A stretch of DNA of 64,000 bases from Candidatus Gordonibacter avicola (lineage in GTDB: Bacteria; Actinomycetota; Coriobacteriia; Coriobacteriales; Eggerthellaceae), in contig DXGM01000003.1 of assembly GCA_019113915.1 (NCBI GenBank), positions 1-64,000 on the forward strand, in the 5' to 3' direction. Made by a program: the position numbers and the translations under genes. Below, one piece after another: positions 44,157-55,083 of this stretch (the stretch's first letter is position 1; each line of letters starts with the position of its first letter). Below the pieces are notes generated by a model. That model was not told the DNA's origin and did not search any database. It worked only from the letters and a program-made list of their open reading frames with translations.

Positions 44157-44597
44157 ATGAAGCAGAGTTCTTCTAATCGTAAAGTTAATGAGCAGGCGCG
44201 GGAGGTTATTGCGAGTATCCTGCTGTTTGAAATTTCTGATCCGCGGCTGGAACTTGTTACGGTGACGGGCTGTGAGGTTAGTTATGACCGCAGCGTGTGT
44301 AACGTGTTTTACACCACGGAGCCTGAGCGCTATGAGGATGTGGCGGCAGCGTTTCAGAAGGCGGCGGGGCGTATTCGGTCGCTGATGGCGAAGAAGTTGT
44401 CGTGGCGCGTGGCTCCGGAGTTGCGCTTCTTGCTTGATCAGAGTGTCGATCAGGCCGAGCGTATCGCTTCGGCACTTCAGCGCGACGCGCATCGCAGCGC
44501 CATTGTTGCGCCGACGGAAAGTGATGTGCCGGCCGATGCCGATCCGTTCGCTGAGCGCGAAGCTGAGGTCACGCAGGCTAATGGGGAGGGTGCATGA
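44157..44597 (+). CDS. rbfA: Ribosome-binding factor A
   Basis: This 146-residue cold-shock 30S assembly factor has a KH-like core: NRKVNEQAREVIASILLFEISDPRLELVTVTGCEVSYDRS and RVAPELRFLLDQSVDQAERI. AAAAAAGGAGGCTCC precedes the ATG. Its stop overlaps the next start as ATGA. Confidence 0.93.
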   Translation: MKQSSSNRKVNEQAREVIASILLFEISDPRLELVTVTGCEVSYDRSVCNVFYTTEPERYEDVAAAFQKAAGRIRSLMAKKLSWRVAPELRFLLDQSVDQAERIASALQRDAHRSAIVAPTESDVPADADPFAEREAEVTQANGEGA

Positions 44598-45628
44598 GCG
44601 TCACGCCACAAACCAATACCGATTTACCCGCGCTCGCTCGCATCTTGGGCGAGCGCGACAACTTTGTTATCTGTGGGCACGTAAGCCCTGATGGCGATTG
44701 CATTGGCTCGCAGCTGGCGCTTATGTTTGCGCTGCGCTTGCTCGGCAAGACGGCCACGTGTCTGTTGGCTAAAGACGAACCAATTGACGTACGCCTGACG
44801 TTTTTACCGGGATCAGATGAGTTTATTCCGGCGGCGGCGTTTCAGGGGGTGCCGTCCACGTTCATTGCGGTAGATGTGCCGCTTAAGGAGCGCATGAACT
44901 CTGCGGCGGGGCATATTTTGGATGCGTGTGAGTTCTCCGTCACCATCGACCACCACGCGGTGGACGAGCGCATGACCGATCTCGCGTATGTCGACCCGGC
45001 CATCGCCTCCACAACAATGCTCATCTGGGAACTGGCGGGGCTTTTGGGGGTTGAGCGTGACGCGCGTATCGCCCAGTGCTGCTACACCGGCCTGGTTACC
45101 GACACGGGCCGCTTCCAGTATCAGAACACCGATGCGCCGGCGCTTGCGGCGGCGGCGCAGATGGTGGAAGCGGGAGCCACGCCGGCTGACGTGTCGCGTC
45201 ACATTTTCCAGAGCCGTTCGCTTCCTTCCATTGAGTTGGAGGCGCTTGCCATTGAGCGCATGCATTTAGGCGCGCATGGCGCGTATGCACTCAGCTGGAT
45301 TGAGCAGGCTGACTACGCGCGCACGGGTGCGGTCAAGGCCGACGGCGAGCCGCTCATTGATGTGCTGCGTTCGTTGCGCGGCGTACGTGTGGCGTGCATG
45401 TTGCGTGACCAGGGCGACTCGGTGCGCGGTAGCTTCCGCGCTAAAGATGATACCGATGTGGCGGCGCTGGCACGCACGCTCGGTGGCGGCGGACACCGCG
45501 CTGCTGCGGGCTTTACGGTGTCGGGCCCCATGGTGGCTGCCGTGGCGCGCATTGAGGATTTGCTGACTGAAATGCTAGAGGAATCGGCGGATTCTTCTGC
45601 GCAGAACACAGGGGAGCACGCGTCGTGA
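44594..45628 (+). CDS. nrnA: DHH-DHHA1 phosphoesterase, NrnA-type oligoribonuclease/pAp phosphatase
   Basis: This 344-residue protein has the DHH-family metal motifs GHVSPDGDCIGSQ and VTIDHHAVDE, GLVTDTGRFQY, and a C-terminal DHHA1 substrate domain ending LGGGGHRAAAGFTV. NrnA homologues degrade nanoRNAs and pAp. Its place between rbfA and truB is conserved in many Gram-positives. Overlaps truB by GTGA. Confidence 0.9.
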   Translation: MSVTPQTNTDLPALARILGERDNFVICGHVSPDGDCIGSQLALMFALRLLGKTATCLLAKDEPIDVRLTFLPGSDEFIPAAAFQGVPSTFIAVDVPLKERMNSAAGHILDACEFSVTIDHHAVDERMTDLAYVDPAIASTTMLIWELAGLLGVERDARIAQCCYTGLVTDTGRFQYQNTDAPALAAAAQMVEAGATPADVSRHIFQSRSLPSIELEALAIERMHLGAHGAYALSWIEQADYARTGAVKADGEPLIDVLRSLRGVRVACMLRDQGDSVRGSFRAKDDTDVAALARTLGGGGHRAAAGFTVSGPMVAAVARIEDLLTEMLEESADSSAQNTGEHAS

Positions 45629-46638
45629 AACGAGGGTCATCGGGGCTCTCGCTTGTCGTGGGCGTTAACAAACCAGCAGGCATGACCTCGCACGATGTAG
45701 TGAATCGCTGTCGGCGCATTTTCGACGAGCGGCGCGTCGGTCACACGGGTACGCTTGACCCGATGGCCACGGGCGTTCTGCCTATCTGCGTGGGACCAGC
45801 TACGCGCCTGGATGCCTACCTCACTGGCCACGACAAGCGCTATCGCGTGCGCATCGCCTTTGGCGCGGCTACCACCACCGACGACGCTGAGGGTGACATC
45901 ATTCGCACGGGCGAAGTTCCCGCGTGTGTGCTTGACCCCGCCTTTGCGACGTCGTTTGTGGAAGGCCTGGTGGGGGCACGCAAACAGCTGCCGCCGGCGT
46001 ATTCGGCCATCAAGGTGGAGGGCCGGAAGGCCTGTGATGCCGCACGTCAGGGCACTATTATCGATCTCGCTCCGCGCGACATTGTGGTGCATGAGGCGCG
46101 CCTGCTCGCCGTGCGCGATGTGGGCGACGATTCGCCCTATCCCTCGTGGGATGTGGAATTCTTTGTGTCGAAGGGTACCTACATTCGCTCCCTTGCGCGT
46201 GACGCGGGGGTGGCCGTGGGGTGTCCGGCGCACGTGGCGGCGCTTGAGCGCACCCAAATTGGGTTGCTGCGCTTAGAAGAGTGCGTCACGCTGGAAACGC
46301 TTGCTGAGCAGGGCCCGCAGGCGGCGCTCGATCCGGTGCGCCTACTGGGGGTGCGCTTCATCTATGCCGATGGCGCGCTCACGGCGGCGGTGCGCAACGG
46401 TAACCCGTTGCCGGCTGATGCACCGCTGTTCGAGCGCCGACGTGCGGGGATGGCGCTGGAGTTGTGCGCGTGTACGGCGGGGGTGCGCGAAAGCTGCACG
46501 CCGCCTGAGGACGGCGAGGTGGTGGCCGTGATAGGGGAGAATAAGCTCGTGGCGCTCTATGCCTACGAGCAGAACCGCGACGCGTATCGCGCGCGGTGTG
46601 TGTTTCAGACAGGGGTGTCTCGCGGTGGAGATATATAA
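45625..46638 (+). CDS. truB: tRNA pseudouridine-55 synthase
   Basis: This 337-residue TruB family protein has the catalytic Asp in RRVGHTGTLDPMATGVLPICVG, PPAYSAIKVEGRKA, and a C-terminal PUA-like extension. It modifies U55 in the T-loop of tRNAs. GTG start coupled to the previous gene; its end overlaps ribF by 14 bp. Confidence 0.93.
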   Translation: MKRGSSGLSLVVGVNKPAGMTSHDVVNRCRRIFDERRVGHTGTLDPMATGVLPICVGPATRLDAYLTGHDKRYRVRIAFGAATTTDDAEGDIIRTGEVPACVLDPAFATSFVEGLVGARKQLPPAYSAIKVEGRKACDAARQGTIIDLAPRDIVVHEARLLAVRDVGDDSPYPSWDVEFFVSKGTYIRSLARDAGVAVGCPAHVAALERTQIGLLRLEECVTLETLAEQGPQAALDPVRLLGVRFIYADGALTAAVRNGNPLPADAPLFERRRAGMALELCACTAGVRESCTPPEDGEVVAVIGENKLVALYAYEQNRDAYRARCVFQTGVSRGGDI

Positions 46639-47545
46639 GGTAGAAGACGGGTTCGACTCCGTGTTCTTCGCGGGGTCGTCGTGCGCGTTTGGTGTGTTCG
46701 ATGGTGTGCATCGGGGGCATCAGTTCCTCCTTGCGTGCGCGCAAGAGACGGCGGCCGCATCCGGCGGCAAGGCGGTGGCGCTCACATTTGACGTCGATCC
46801 CGACGAAAAGCTGCATCCCGACCGCCTCAAGAAACTCATGACCAACGAAGAGCGCTTGGCCGCCCTTGCTGCAACCGGCGTTGATGCCGTGGCGGTGCTG
46901 CCGTTCACGCCCGAGTTCGCCGCTTCAACGCCCGATGAATTCCTTCAGCGCACCTTCGACGGCACGCCACCTGCGTATTTGCACGTGGGATCTGACTTCC
47001 GCTTCGGTGCGAAGGCGGCAGGCACCGTGCGCGAGCTTGAAGCGTGGGCGGTCCACACCGGCACACAGGTATGCGCGCACGATTTACAGGGGGCCGACGG
47101 CGCGCCCATCACGGCCACGCGCATTCGCCTTCTTCTGGCCGAAGGAAACATTGAGGAAGCGAACCGCCTACTCGGACATCCCTACTTCGTGACGGGCACG
47201 GTGCAGCCGGGCCGCGGCGAGGGGGCCGACCTCGGCTTCCGCACGGCTAACCTCGTGATCCCTGATCAGCTGCGTGCACTCGGCGATGGCGTGTATGCCG
47301 CCTGGGCCACGGTGGATGGCGAGCGCTACAAGGCCGCGGTCAACGTGGGGGTGGCAGCTACGTTTGCCGACCGCGCGACGGCCACCTGTGAGGTGCACCT
47401 GCTGGACTTCGACGGCGACCTCTACGGACGTCCGGTCAAGGTGGAGTTTCTTCACTGGCTGCGGGCCATGCGCGCCTTCGACAGCATCGACGAACTCATT
47501 GCCACCGTCAAAGGCAACATTCAGTGGGTGAGGGATAACCTCTAA
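46625..47545 (+). CDS. ribF: Bifunctional riboflavin kinase / FAD synthetase
   Basis: A 306-residue two-domain protein. The N-terminal FAD-synthetase nucleotidyltransferase domain has SCAFGVFDGVHRGHQ. The C-terminal flavokinase domain has VTGTVQPGRGEGADLGFRTANL and AAWATVDGERYKAAVNVG. GTG 46625 gives the right length; the longer frame from 46559 runs antisense-like into truB. Makes FMN and FAD for the window's many flavoproteins. Confidence 0.92.
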   Translation: MEIYKVEDGFDSVFFAGSSCAFGVFDGVHRGHQFLLACAQETAAASGGKAVALTFDVDPDEKLHPDRLKKLMTNEERLAALAATGVDAVAVLPFTPEFAASTPDEFLQRTFDGTPPAYLHVGSDFRFGAKAAGTVRELEAWAVHTGTQVCAHDLQGADGAPITATRIRLLLAEGNIEEANRLLGHPYFVTGTVQPGRGEGADLGFRTANLVIPDQLRALGDGVYAAWATVDGERYKAAVNVGVAATFADRATATCEVHLLDFDGDLYGRPVKVEFLHWLRAMRAFDSIDELIATVKGNIQWVRDNL

Positions 47546-47737
47546 GCCGCTCTCAGACACCGCGTCAACAATTCGGTGTCCGTTTGGCGGCGCAGCAGGG
47601 CTTCGTCTCCAAAAAATCTCGGTTTCCCCTTCACATTATCTGCGAATACCCTAAAATGGGGCAGTTGCGATCTTCTCACCACGATGCCGGGTGAAAAGGC
47701 CGCATCGCCAGTATTGGACGAAACAAGGAGGATACAC

Positions 47738-49876
47738 GTGACTACTGCAGTCGCTTGGATGGCTCCCATCTGTGCCGTCATCGGCATTTGCATGGCGGGC
47801 TATCTCGGTTCCTGGGTGCTCAGGCAAGACCCCGGTCCCGACAAGATGAACAACATTTCGCTGAAGATTCAGCAGGGCGCCAAGGCGTTCCTCATGAGCG
47901 AGTACAAGTTGCTCATCATCTTTATGATTGTCGTTGCTATTGTAATGGCCATTTTCCTGTCGCCCATCACGGCGCTTGCGTTTGTGACCGGCGGCATTAT
48001 GTCGGCTGCCGCGGGCTATGTGGGCATGCATGTGGCCACGCGCGCGAACACCCGCACGGCGCACGCTGCCGAGGAATCGGTGGCCAAGGCGCTGAACATC
48101 AGTTTCAAGTCGGGCCTCACTATGGGTCTGTGCGTGGCGTCGTTCGCCCTGCTGGGCCTGTCGCTCTGGCTCATTGCTATGGTGTTTGGCCTGGCGTTTG
48201 GCGTTGACATCAACCAGCAGCTGGCCGACCTTATGCACACGAACATCGGCATGGTGGAAGGCTTCGCCACCGGCGCTTCCGCCGTGGCACTGTTTGCCCG
48301 TGTGGGTGGCGGCATCTACACGAAGGCGGCCGACGTGGGAGCCGACCTCGTGGGTAAGGTTGAGGCGGGCATTCCCGAGGACGACCCGCGCAACCCGGCT
48401 ACCATCGCCGACAACGTGGGCGACAACGTGGGCGACGTTGCGGGTATGGGCGCCGACCTGTTCGAGTCCTACACCGGCGCTATCCTGGCTCCCACCATCC
48501 TCGCTGCCACGTTTGGCGCGCTGGGTGGCTACTTCGCCACGGGCGACTTGGTGTGGGCGCTTGTTACGCCGGTCATCATCGCTGGTTGCGGCATCATCAC
48601 GTCCATCATCGGCCTCTTTGCCGTGCGCGCCAAGGAAGGTGCGGAACTGCACAAGGCGCTGAACCGCGGCACGTACGTGGCTGCTGGCATTGAAATTGTC
48701 GTGATCTTCTGCCTGTTCTACGTGTGGAGCACGCAGTCCACGGAAGCGCAGCCGCTGTGGCTGTTCGGCTCCGTGCTGTGCGGCCTCATTGCGGGCCTGG
48801 CCATTGGTAAGATCACCGAGTACTTCTGCTCCGACAAGTACAAGCCGGTGCACAAGATTGCCGACGCGGCCGACACCGGTGCGGCGACGGTTATCATCGA
48901 GGGCATTGGTACGGGCATGCTGTCCACCATCGCTCCCATTATCCTGGTGGCGCTCGCTATCATTGGCGCCTATACGTTTGGCAACATGGCCTTCCCGGCG
49001 GCTTCCGCTGAGGGTGGTATTGCGGTTGGCCTGTTCGGTGTGGGCCTGGCTGCTACGGGCATGCTGTCGAACACCGCTATCACTATTGGCGTGGATGCGT
49101 ACGGCCCCGTGGCCGACAACGCTGGCGGCATCGCTGAGATGGCGGGTCTGCCCGAGGAAGTGCGCGACCGCACCGACGCGCTTGACGCCGTGGGCAACAC
49201 GACGGCCGCTATCGCGAAGGGCTTCGCCATTGCGTCTGCGGGCCTGTCGGCTATCTCGCTCTTCGTGTCCTACCAGGCCACGATGCACCATGCTATTCCG
49301 AACTTCGAGTTGACGCTCACCGACCCGCTCATTGTGGCTGGTATCTTCATTGGTGCCATGATGCCGTTCATGTTCGCCGCCCTTACCATGGGTGCGGTGT
49401 CGCGTGCGGCTCACGCCATGGTGGAAGAGGTGCGCCGTCAGTTCCGCGAGATCAAGGGCATCATGACCTACGAGGCCGAGCCCGAGTACGACAAGTGCGT
49501 GGCTATCTCCACGTCGTCTGCACTGCGCGAAATGATGCTGCCGGGCTGCCTGGCTGTGGTGGTGCCGGTGCTCATTGGCTGCTTCAACCCGGCTATGCTC
49601 GGCGGCTTCTTGGCCGGCGCGGTTGCTACGGGTATGCTCATGGCTATCTTCATGTCGAACGCCGGTGGCGCGTGGGACAACGCGAAGAAGTACATTGTGC
49701 AGGGCTATCATGGTGGCAAGGGTTCCGAGGCTCACAAGGCCGCCGTCGTGGGCGACACCGTGGGCGACCCGTTCAAGGACACCTCTGGTCCGTCCATGAA
49801 CATCCTCATCAACCTCATGACCATCGTGTCTCTGACGTTTGCTCCGCTGTTCATCGCCGTGCAGGCCATGTTCTAA
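47738..49876 (+). CDS. hppA: Membrane-bound ion-pumping pyrophosphatase
   Basis: This 712-residue protein has about 16 hydrophobic segments and the pyrophosphatase loops ADVGADLVGKVEAGIPEDDPRNPATIADNVGDNVGDVAGMGADLFES and GDTVGDPFKDTSGPSMNI. It couples PPi hydrolysis to ion export. The motif GNTTAAIAKGF has Ala where potassium-independent enzymes have Lys, so this is predicted to be the potassium-dependent type; whether it pumps protons or sodium is not settled here. GTG 47738 follows AAGGAGGATACAC. The frame is open far upstream to 47576, without a ribosome site. Confidence 0.95.
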   Translation: MTTAVAWMAPICAVIGICMAGYLGSWVLRQDPGPDKMNNISLKIQQGAKAFLMSEYKLLIIFMIVVAIVMAIFLSPITALAFVTGGIMSAAAGYVGMHVATRANTRTAHAAEESVAKALNISFKSGLTMGLCVASFALLGLSLWLIAMVFGLAFGVDINQQLADLMHTNIGMVEGFATGASAVALFARVGGGIYTKAADVGADLVGKVEAGIPEDDPRNPATIADNVGDNVGDVAGMGADLFESYTGAILAPTILAATFGALGGYFATGDLVWALVTPVIIAGCGIITSIIGLFAVRAKEGAELHKALNRGTYVAAGIEIVVIFCLFYVWSTQSTEAQPLWLFGSVLCGLIAGLAIGKITEYFCSDKYKPVHKIADAADTGAATVIIEGIGTGMLSTIAPIILVALAIIGAYTFGNMAFPAASAEGGIAVGLFGVGLAATGMLSNTAITIGVDAYGPVADNAGGIAEMAGLPEEVRDRTDALDAVGNTTAAIAKGFAIASAGLSAISLFVSYQATMHHAIPNFELTLTDPLIVAGIFIGAMMPFMFAALTMGAVSRAAHAMVEEVRRQFREIKGIMTYEAEPEYDKCVAISTSSALREMMLPGCLAVVVPVLIGCFNPAMLGGFLAGAVATGMLMAIFMSNAGGAWDNAKKYIVQGYHGGKGSEAHKAAVVGDTVGDPFKDTSGPSMNILINLMTIVSLTFAPLFIAVQAMF

Positions 49877-49904
49877 ATCGCGCAAGCACGTAACGTTTGT
49901 TGTC

Positions 49905-49940
49905 AAGAACCCCTGGCGGTGTGCCGGGGGTTCTTGTTGT
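49905..49940 (+). terminator. Terminator of hppA
   Basis: AAGAACCCCTGGC pairs with GCCGGGGGTTCTT (one mismatch), followed by a T-rich GTTGTTG. A second small palindrome, GGCAAGGGT/ACCCTTGCC, follows at 49970-49990. Confidence 0.85.
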
Positions 49941-50065
49941 TGAGTGGATGCTTGTTATAAGTGCAGACGGCAAGGGTAGAACCCTTGCCCTACGTTCAAC
50001 CTATGAAAAAGAACGTGCTGTGAATGCAAACACGCCACCCGGGGAGGGGCGGCGTGTGGAGTGAG

Positions 50066-50163
50066 TGGCGGAGACGTGTGCGAATCGAACGCACCCGAGA
50101 CGTTCTGCACGCCCCGCAACGGCTTTGAAGGCCGCGGGATCCACCAGGAATCCTTCCATCTCC
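50066..50163 (-). tRNA. selC: tRNA-Sec (anticodon TCA)
   Basis: Read on the minus strand it is 98 nt including the encoded CCA. It has a GGAGATG/CGTCTCC acceptor stem, an anticodon stem-loop with CTTCAAA (UCA anticodon), a long variable arm (TTGCGGGGCGTGCAGAACGT region), and a T-loop GGTGCGTTCGATTCGCACAC. The length and the long extra arm are hallmarks of selenocysteine tRNA. It lies 128 bp downstream of selB on the same strand, completing selA-selB-selC. Confidence 0.95.
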
Positions 50164-50291
50164 TTATAACAAACGCGAACGACCAAAAGGCCGTCCGTTT
50201 TTGTGGTTCACCTATGATACTGCATTTCCGGCGTGTCCACGGGGATTACACGATCCGTCATCATGCTGTCGCTGTGGTGCACGTCGCGCCG

Positions 50292-52250
50292 TTAGGTGCG
50301 CTTGGGACCCAGTTCGCGCTCGTCGCCCACGCGGCGGGTAACACCTTGGGCATCGAAGTGCTCCAACAGGGGAATGGCGTACTTGCGGCTGACCCCGAGG
50401 GCATCACGTAGCTCAGCCGCCGTCGCACGGGCGTACGTGTGCAAGAAGGCAACCGCAGCATCTTCAAGCGCGGTATAAGCAGCGGTGCCGAATACGAGGC
50501 TGGGGCTGACGCGGTGGATGCGCCCTGCTTTTTCAAGTGCGCTGAGTGCGCGTCGGGCTGCAGATGCTTCGACACCTGCTTGAGTGATGAGGTCGTCAAC
50601 GCTGGGCGGCGTTGATCCTGCGTCGGCGAGGAGGCTGATCAGGGCCGCGGCTGCTTGCTCTTCGAGTTTGCGGGCGCCGGCGCCCGCTTTGGGGTGTGCG
50701 ATGAGGCCGTCATCTATCATGACCTGGCCTGCACCGAGCGCGTCCTGCACGAGCGCTTCGAAGCACGCTTCAGTCAAGCGCGTGGGCAGGCGATCGAGCA
50801 GGGCTCGCTTCGAAAGGCCGGGTGCGGTGGGTTGCTCGGCGTGGAAGCGCAGCAGTTCGTTTTCCAGGGCGGACGTGTGCTTTTGGAGTAGGCCGCGCGT
50901 TGTGTAGTAAGCGTCTGGTTCCGTGCTCAGTCGCGCGAGCGCACCGGCAGCGTGACGGTCTTCTAACCGACGTGCGGCTGCATCTTCGGAGATGCTTGCT
51001 GCACGCGCCACCTCGGCGGCAGTGACGGGCGTTTTCTGCTGCGCGAAGGCGGCATCACACGCAGCTTCAACATCACCGGCAAGCAGGGCATCCAAGAGAG
51101 CCTGCTCGCCTTCGCGTAGGGTGGTGCGTCGGCGGGGGTGTGGATGCAGCACGATGCCGCCACCCACCACCTGCACCGGCGTGAGCGAGCGCATAACGAA
51201 GCGATCGCCCGTCGATACGGGCAGTGGTTCGTCCAGGCGAACCTGCGCGAAGGTGGCGCTGCCGGGAGCCAGTTCCGCCAGTCCGTCCATGAAGAGCACG
51301 CGCCCCAGTACCTCCGCCGTACCATGGGCAATGCGCATGCGCGTCCCGGTGGCGAGGGGTGTGGCGTCGCCCTCGGTACCCAGATAAGTCACTTGAGCGT
51401 CGAAGCGATCGGTCGGGCGCAGGGTTTCCGGTGTGGTGAGCAGCATGCCGGGACGCACATCCTCGGTGCTTACCGCACCCAGGTTTACCGCAACGCGGTT
51501 ACCGGCTTCGGCGCGCTCTACTGCCTGTCCGTGCGTTTGAACGCCCCGGACGCGAGCGCGGGGGCCACCGGGTAGCGCTTCCAGTTCGTCTCCCGGTGTA
51601 ATGGCGCCACTCCACAAGGTGCCGGTGACCACGGTGCCCGACCCCTTGATGGAAAACGACCGGTCGATGGGCAGCCGCGGCGTCGTGGCATCGTGCGCGC
51701 GCGTGAGCCCCTGCACGGCCCGCGCTAGTTCGGCGCGCAGGTCTGCGAGTCCCTCTCCGGTTCGGGCTGATACGGGTACGAGCGGAGCGTTCGCATAGGG
51801 CGTGGACGCCAGGTACTCCCGGACTTCCTCGGTAATGAGTTCGACCCAGTCTGCATCCACGAGATCGGTTTTGGTGAGTGCTATCACGACGCGCTCAATG
51901 CCCAGCAGTTCCAGCACCGCGAGGTGTTCAGCGGTTTGTGGCATGACGCCGTCGTCGGCCGCAATGCAGAGCAGCGCCAGGTCAATGCCGGTGGCACCCG
52001 CTATCATCTGGCGTACAAAGCGCTCGTGACCAGGCACATCCACTACGCCAAGTACCGTGCCATCATCCAGCTCCAGGCGCGCGAATCCCAGCTCGATGGT
52101 AATGCCGCGACGCTTCTCTTCGGCCAAGCGGTCGGGGTCGGTGCCGGTAAGCGCTTGCACGAGCGTCGATTTGCCGTGGTCAATGTGCCCGGCCGTACCC
52201 AAAATAAAGTGCGGGGCGGTCTGCGCCAGGGTATTCACCTCGCGTGTCAT
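50292..52250 (-). CDS. selB: Selenocysteine-specific elongation factor SelB
   Basis: This 652-residue GTPase carries Sec-tRNA to UGA codons marked by a SECIS hairpin. G1 is [13 protein letters not shown]3 DVPGHERFV and G4 TKTDLVD. An EF-Tu-like domain II and III follow, then four winged-helix-like modules at the C-terminus that bind SECIS RNA. ATG 52250 overlaps the selA stop as ATGA. Confidence 0.96.
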   Translation of the reverse strand: MTREVNTLAQTAPHFILGTAGHIDHGKSTLVQALTGTDPDRLAEEKRRGITIELGFARLELDDGTVLGVVDVPGHERFVRQMIAGATGIDLALLCIAADDGVMPQTAEHLAVLELLGIERVVIALTKTDLVDADWVELITEEVREYLASTPYANAPLVPVSARTGEGLADLRAELARAVQGLTRAHDATTPRLPIDRSFSIKGSGTVVTGTLWSGAITPGDELEALPGGPRARVRGVQTHGQAVERAEAGNRVAVNLGAVSTEDVRPGMLLTTPETLRPTDRFDAQVTYLGTEGDATPLATGTRMRIAHGTAEVLGRVLFMDGLAELAPGSATFAQVRLDEPLPVSTGDRFVMRSLTPVQVVGGGIVLHPHPRRRTTLREGEQALLDALLAGDVEAACDAAFAQQKTPVTAAEVARAASISEDAAARRLEDRHAAGALARLSTEPDAYYTTRGLLQKHTSALENELLRFHAEQPTAPGLSKRALLDRLPTRLTEACFEALVQDALGAGQVMIDDGLIAHPKAGAGARKLEEQAAAALISLLADAGSTPPSVDDLITQAGVEASAARRALSALEKAGRIHRVSPSLVFGTAAYTALEDAAVAFLHTYARATAAELRDALGVSRKYAIPLLEHFDAQGVTRRVGDERELGPKRT

Positions 52251-53710
52251 GCGCCCACCATCTGAAAATACTCGGCGAAGGCGGCGGCAAGTTCGGCAAC
52301 TTCTCCCTCATTCAACAGGGTGCGCGCGTCGCAGAGAATCGCGTCTTGCTTGATGCGACAGACCACCGGCACGTCGCGTCCCGCCACGAGGTACCGCTCG
52401 CAGTCCTGCGCGCTGCCGCGGAGAAATTCCACGCGCGCGGCGCAGGTGGGAATGTCGCAGAGTGGCAACGCCCCGCCTCCCGCGCGAGCCACCTCCGGCA
52501 CCACACTCACGCGCGCCGCCTCGGCCGGCACGGCGTCGACAAGAGCGCATGCCACGGCTTCGGCGCGCTGCTGCACGTCCTCAACTGGCTCGGCCAGCAT
52601 GCGCAAGGTGGGAATTTCGCGCAGAGCGCGTTCCTCGTCCAGATACAAGCGCAGCGTGGCCTCCAAGGCGGCGAGTGTCATCTTGTCCAGGCGCAGCGCG
52701 CGGGCGAGCGGGTTTTTCTTCAGGCGCTCAATAAGGTGCTTCGAGCCAGCGATGATGCCCGCCTGTGGCCCGCCAAGCAGCTTGTCGCCCGAGAAGGACA
52801 CCAGGTCACAGCCCGCAGCCAGCGATTCTGCCACCGTTGGTTCCGCGTACGCGCCGAAGCACGGCAGGTTCAAAAACGCGCCCGAACCCTGGTCTTCGTA
52901 CACCAGCAGTTCCTCAAAGTCCGCGCCCGCTGCCGCCTCGCGTCGTCGTGCGTTTTCGGCGTCGGCCAGGGCGCGCAGCTCCTTCACGCCCACGCTCTCC
53001 GTGAAACCCACCACGCGGAAGTTCGAGGGGTGCACTTTCAGCACCATGGCCGTGTTTGGCGTGATGGCGGCCGCGTAGTCGGCCACGTGTGTCTTGTTGG
53101 TGGTGCCCACCTCGCGCATGAGGGCGTGGGACTGCGCCATGATGTCGGGCACGCGGAACGACCCGCCAATTTCCACCAGTTGCCCGCGCGACACCACGGC
53201 CTCGCGTTCGGCGGCGAATTCGGCTAACACCATCATGACGGCGGCTGCGTTGTTGTTGACGGCGAGCGCAGCCTCCGCGCCGGTGAGCTGGCAGATGAGG
53301 TGCTCCACGTGGCTGTGACGGCTCCCGCGCGCCTGTGTGGCGGGGTCATATTCCAACGTGGAGTAGCTGGCCGCTACCTGCGCGACGGCCTCAACGGCGG
53401 CAGGCGCAAGGGGGCTGCGGCCCAGGTTCGTGTGCACGATAACGCCCGTGGCATTCACCACGCGTCGCAGTGAGGGCCTCTCAAGCGCCAGCGCCCGCAG
53501 CCGCACGTCGGCCATGAGGGCGTCCTTATCAACTGCGGCCACGGTGCCCGTAAGAATGCCCGTGCGCACCGCATCCACCGCCTCGCGTGCGCACGCAACC
53601 ACCCTCTCGCGTGGCAGACGCTCCGCGAGCGCCTTCACGGTATCGTGCGAGAGCACTTCTTCAATCTGCGGAAGGGAACGCAAGAGCGCACGCTGGTCTG
53701 AACTGGGCAT
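52247..53710 (-). CDS. selA: L-seryl-tRNA(Sec) selenium transferase
   Basis: This 487-residue PLP enzyme converts Ser-tRNA(Sec) to Sec-tRNA(Sec) using selenophosphate. Signature segments are [35 protein letters not shown], and [19 protein letters not shown] with the PLP Lys. The start [20 protein letters not shown] at 53710 gives the usual SelA length; the frame continues upstream into the intergenic region. Confidence 0.95.
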   Translation of the reverse strand: MPSSDQRALLRSLPQIEEVLSHDTVKALAERLPRERVVACAREAVDAVRTGILTGTVAAVDKDALMADVRLRALALERPSLRRVVNATGVIVHTNLGRSPLAPAAVEAVAQVAASYSTLEYDPATQARGSRHSHVEHLICQLTGAEAALAVNNNAAAVMMVLAEFAAEREAVVSRGQLVEIGGSFRVPDIMAQSHALMREVGTTNKTHVADYAAAITPNTAMVLKVHPSNFRVVGFTESVGVKELRALADAENARRREAAAGADFEELLVYEDQGSGAFLNLPCFGAYAEPTVAESLAAGCDLVSFSGDKLLGGPQAGIIAGSKHLIERLKKNPLARALRLDKMTLAALEATLRLYLDEERALREIPTLRMLAEPVEDVQQRAEAVACALVDAVPAEAARVSVVPEVARAGGGALPLCDIPTCAARVEFLRGSAQDCERYLVAGRDVPVVCRIKQDAILCDARTLLNEGEVAELAAAFAEYFQMVGA

Positions 53711-53887
53711 GAACAGGGCCTTTCTCACAGGGGAGGCAAGTAGTGCGGCCTCCTCGCAGGTTCGCATCCCCCGATTATACCAGCACCGTGTTGCCTTCAC
53801 GTTGTCCGCACGGTCACGGCTGTCCATTCGCGCGCGAAGGGGATGCGCTATACTGCGCTTTTGAATAAAGAAATGAAAGCGGGACGT

Positions 53888-55054
53888 ATGATTTACTTCG
53901 ATAACGCGGCAACCACCATGAAAAAGCCCCCTGAGGTGGTGCAAGCTGTCGTGGAGGCGCTGCAATCGTTTGGCGGGGTGGGGCGCGGGGTGCATGGCGC
54001 GTCGCTTTCGGCGGGCATGGCGGTGTATGAGGCGCGCGAGGCGGTGGCACGGCTCTTCGGTGCGCCGTCGGCTGCGCGTGTGGCGTTCTGCTCGAACGCG
54101 ACCGAGGCGCTTAATGTTGCTATTGCGGGGTTAGTACGTCCTGGTGAGCGGGCGGTGACCACGGCCGCGTCGCACAACTCGGTGTTGCGGCCGCTCTACC
54201 GCGCTCGTGCGCAGGGCGCTGACGTGGACATTCTGCCCGTGGCTCCCGACGCCTCCATCAACTACGACGCGCTGGAAGCGCTGCTTGAGCGCCCGACACG
54301 GCTTTTGGTCGCAACGCATGCCTCCAACGTGACGGGCGACGTGTACGATATCGAACGCATGACGCATCTTGCTCACGCTCACGGGGCGCTGCTGCTGGTT
54401 GATGCGGCCCAGACGGCGGGCGTGGTGCCGCTTGACATGGGCACGATGGGCCTTGACCTGGTGGCTTTTACGGGGCACAAGAGTCTGTTTGGCCCCCAGG
54501 GCACGGGTGGGCTATGCGTGGGCGAAGGCGTGGAAGTGCCGCGTTATAAGGTGGGCGGTTCGGGCATCAAGAGCTATGACGAGGAACACCCTTCCACCAT
54601 GCCGGAGCGCTTGGAGGCGGGTACGCTGAACGGCCACGGCATTGCCGGTTTGGCGGCAGGTATCGCGTACCTTGAGCGCGTGGGGCTTGACGCGGTCGCC
54701 ACACAGACGCACGCGCTGGTGGAACGCTTTGAGGCGGGCGCTCGCCAGATTGAGGGCGTGCGCATTCTGGGAGGTCAGGCCGACAGCGGCCGTTGCGGCA
54801 TTGTGGCGCTCAACGTGGGTGACGTGGATTCTGCGGTAGTGAGTGCTGCGTTGAACGCGGATTTTGGCATCTGCACGCGGGCGGGTGCCCACTGCGCGCC
54901 GCTCATGCACCAGGCCCTCGGCACGATGGATCAGGGTGCCGTGCGCTTCAGCTTCTCGCACCTGAACACGATGGATGAGGTGGAGGAAGGGCTACACGCG
55001 CTTTCTCAGGTGGCGGCCGCGGTGCTCAAGGATGAGGCGCGCGCAGGGGTATAA
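53888..55054 (+). CDS. Cysteine desulfurase-like class V aminotransferase of the selenium locus
   Basis: This 388-residue NifS/SufS-type PLP enzyme opens MIYFDNAATTMKKPPEVV. It has the Lys site FTGHKSLFGPQGTGGL and a C-terminal active Cys loop, GICTRAGAHCAPLMHQALGT. It heads a plus-strand operon with yedF and a DUF3343 gene, divergent from selA. It probably mobilises selenium (or sulfur) from selenocysteine or cysteine for SelD. ATG 53888 is preferred over 53843. Confidence 0.88.
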   Translation: MIYFDNAATTMKKPPEVVQAVVEALQSFGGVGRGVHGASLSAGMAVYEAREAVARLFGAPSAARVAFCSNATEALNVAIAGLVRPGERAVTTAASHNSVLRPLYRARAQGADVDILPVAPDASINYDALEALLERPTRLLVATHASNVTGDVYDIERMTHLAHAHGALLLVDAAQTAGVVPLDMGTMGLDLVAFTGHKSLFGPQGTGGLCVGEGVEVPRYKVGGSGIKSYDEEHPSTMPERLEAGTLNGHGIAGLAAGIAYLERVGLDAVATQTHALVERFEAGARQIEGVRILGGQADSGRCGIVALNVGDVDSAVVSAALNADFGICTRAGAHCAPLMHQALGTMDQGAVRFSFSHLNTMDEVEEGLHALSQVAAAVLKDEARAGV

Positions 55055-55083
55055 TGGAGCGCACCAAACGAAAGGAATCGCAC

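Noticed and set aside
47651-49906. 751-residue minus-strand open frame opposite hppA
   Set aside because: A shadow frame; hppA on the plus strand has full family motifs throughout.
50001-50186. 61-residue minus-strand frame over the tRNA-Sec gene
   Set aside because: It simply translates tRNA-Sec and its flanks; the RNA structure explains the conservation.
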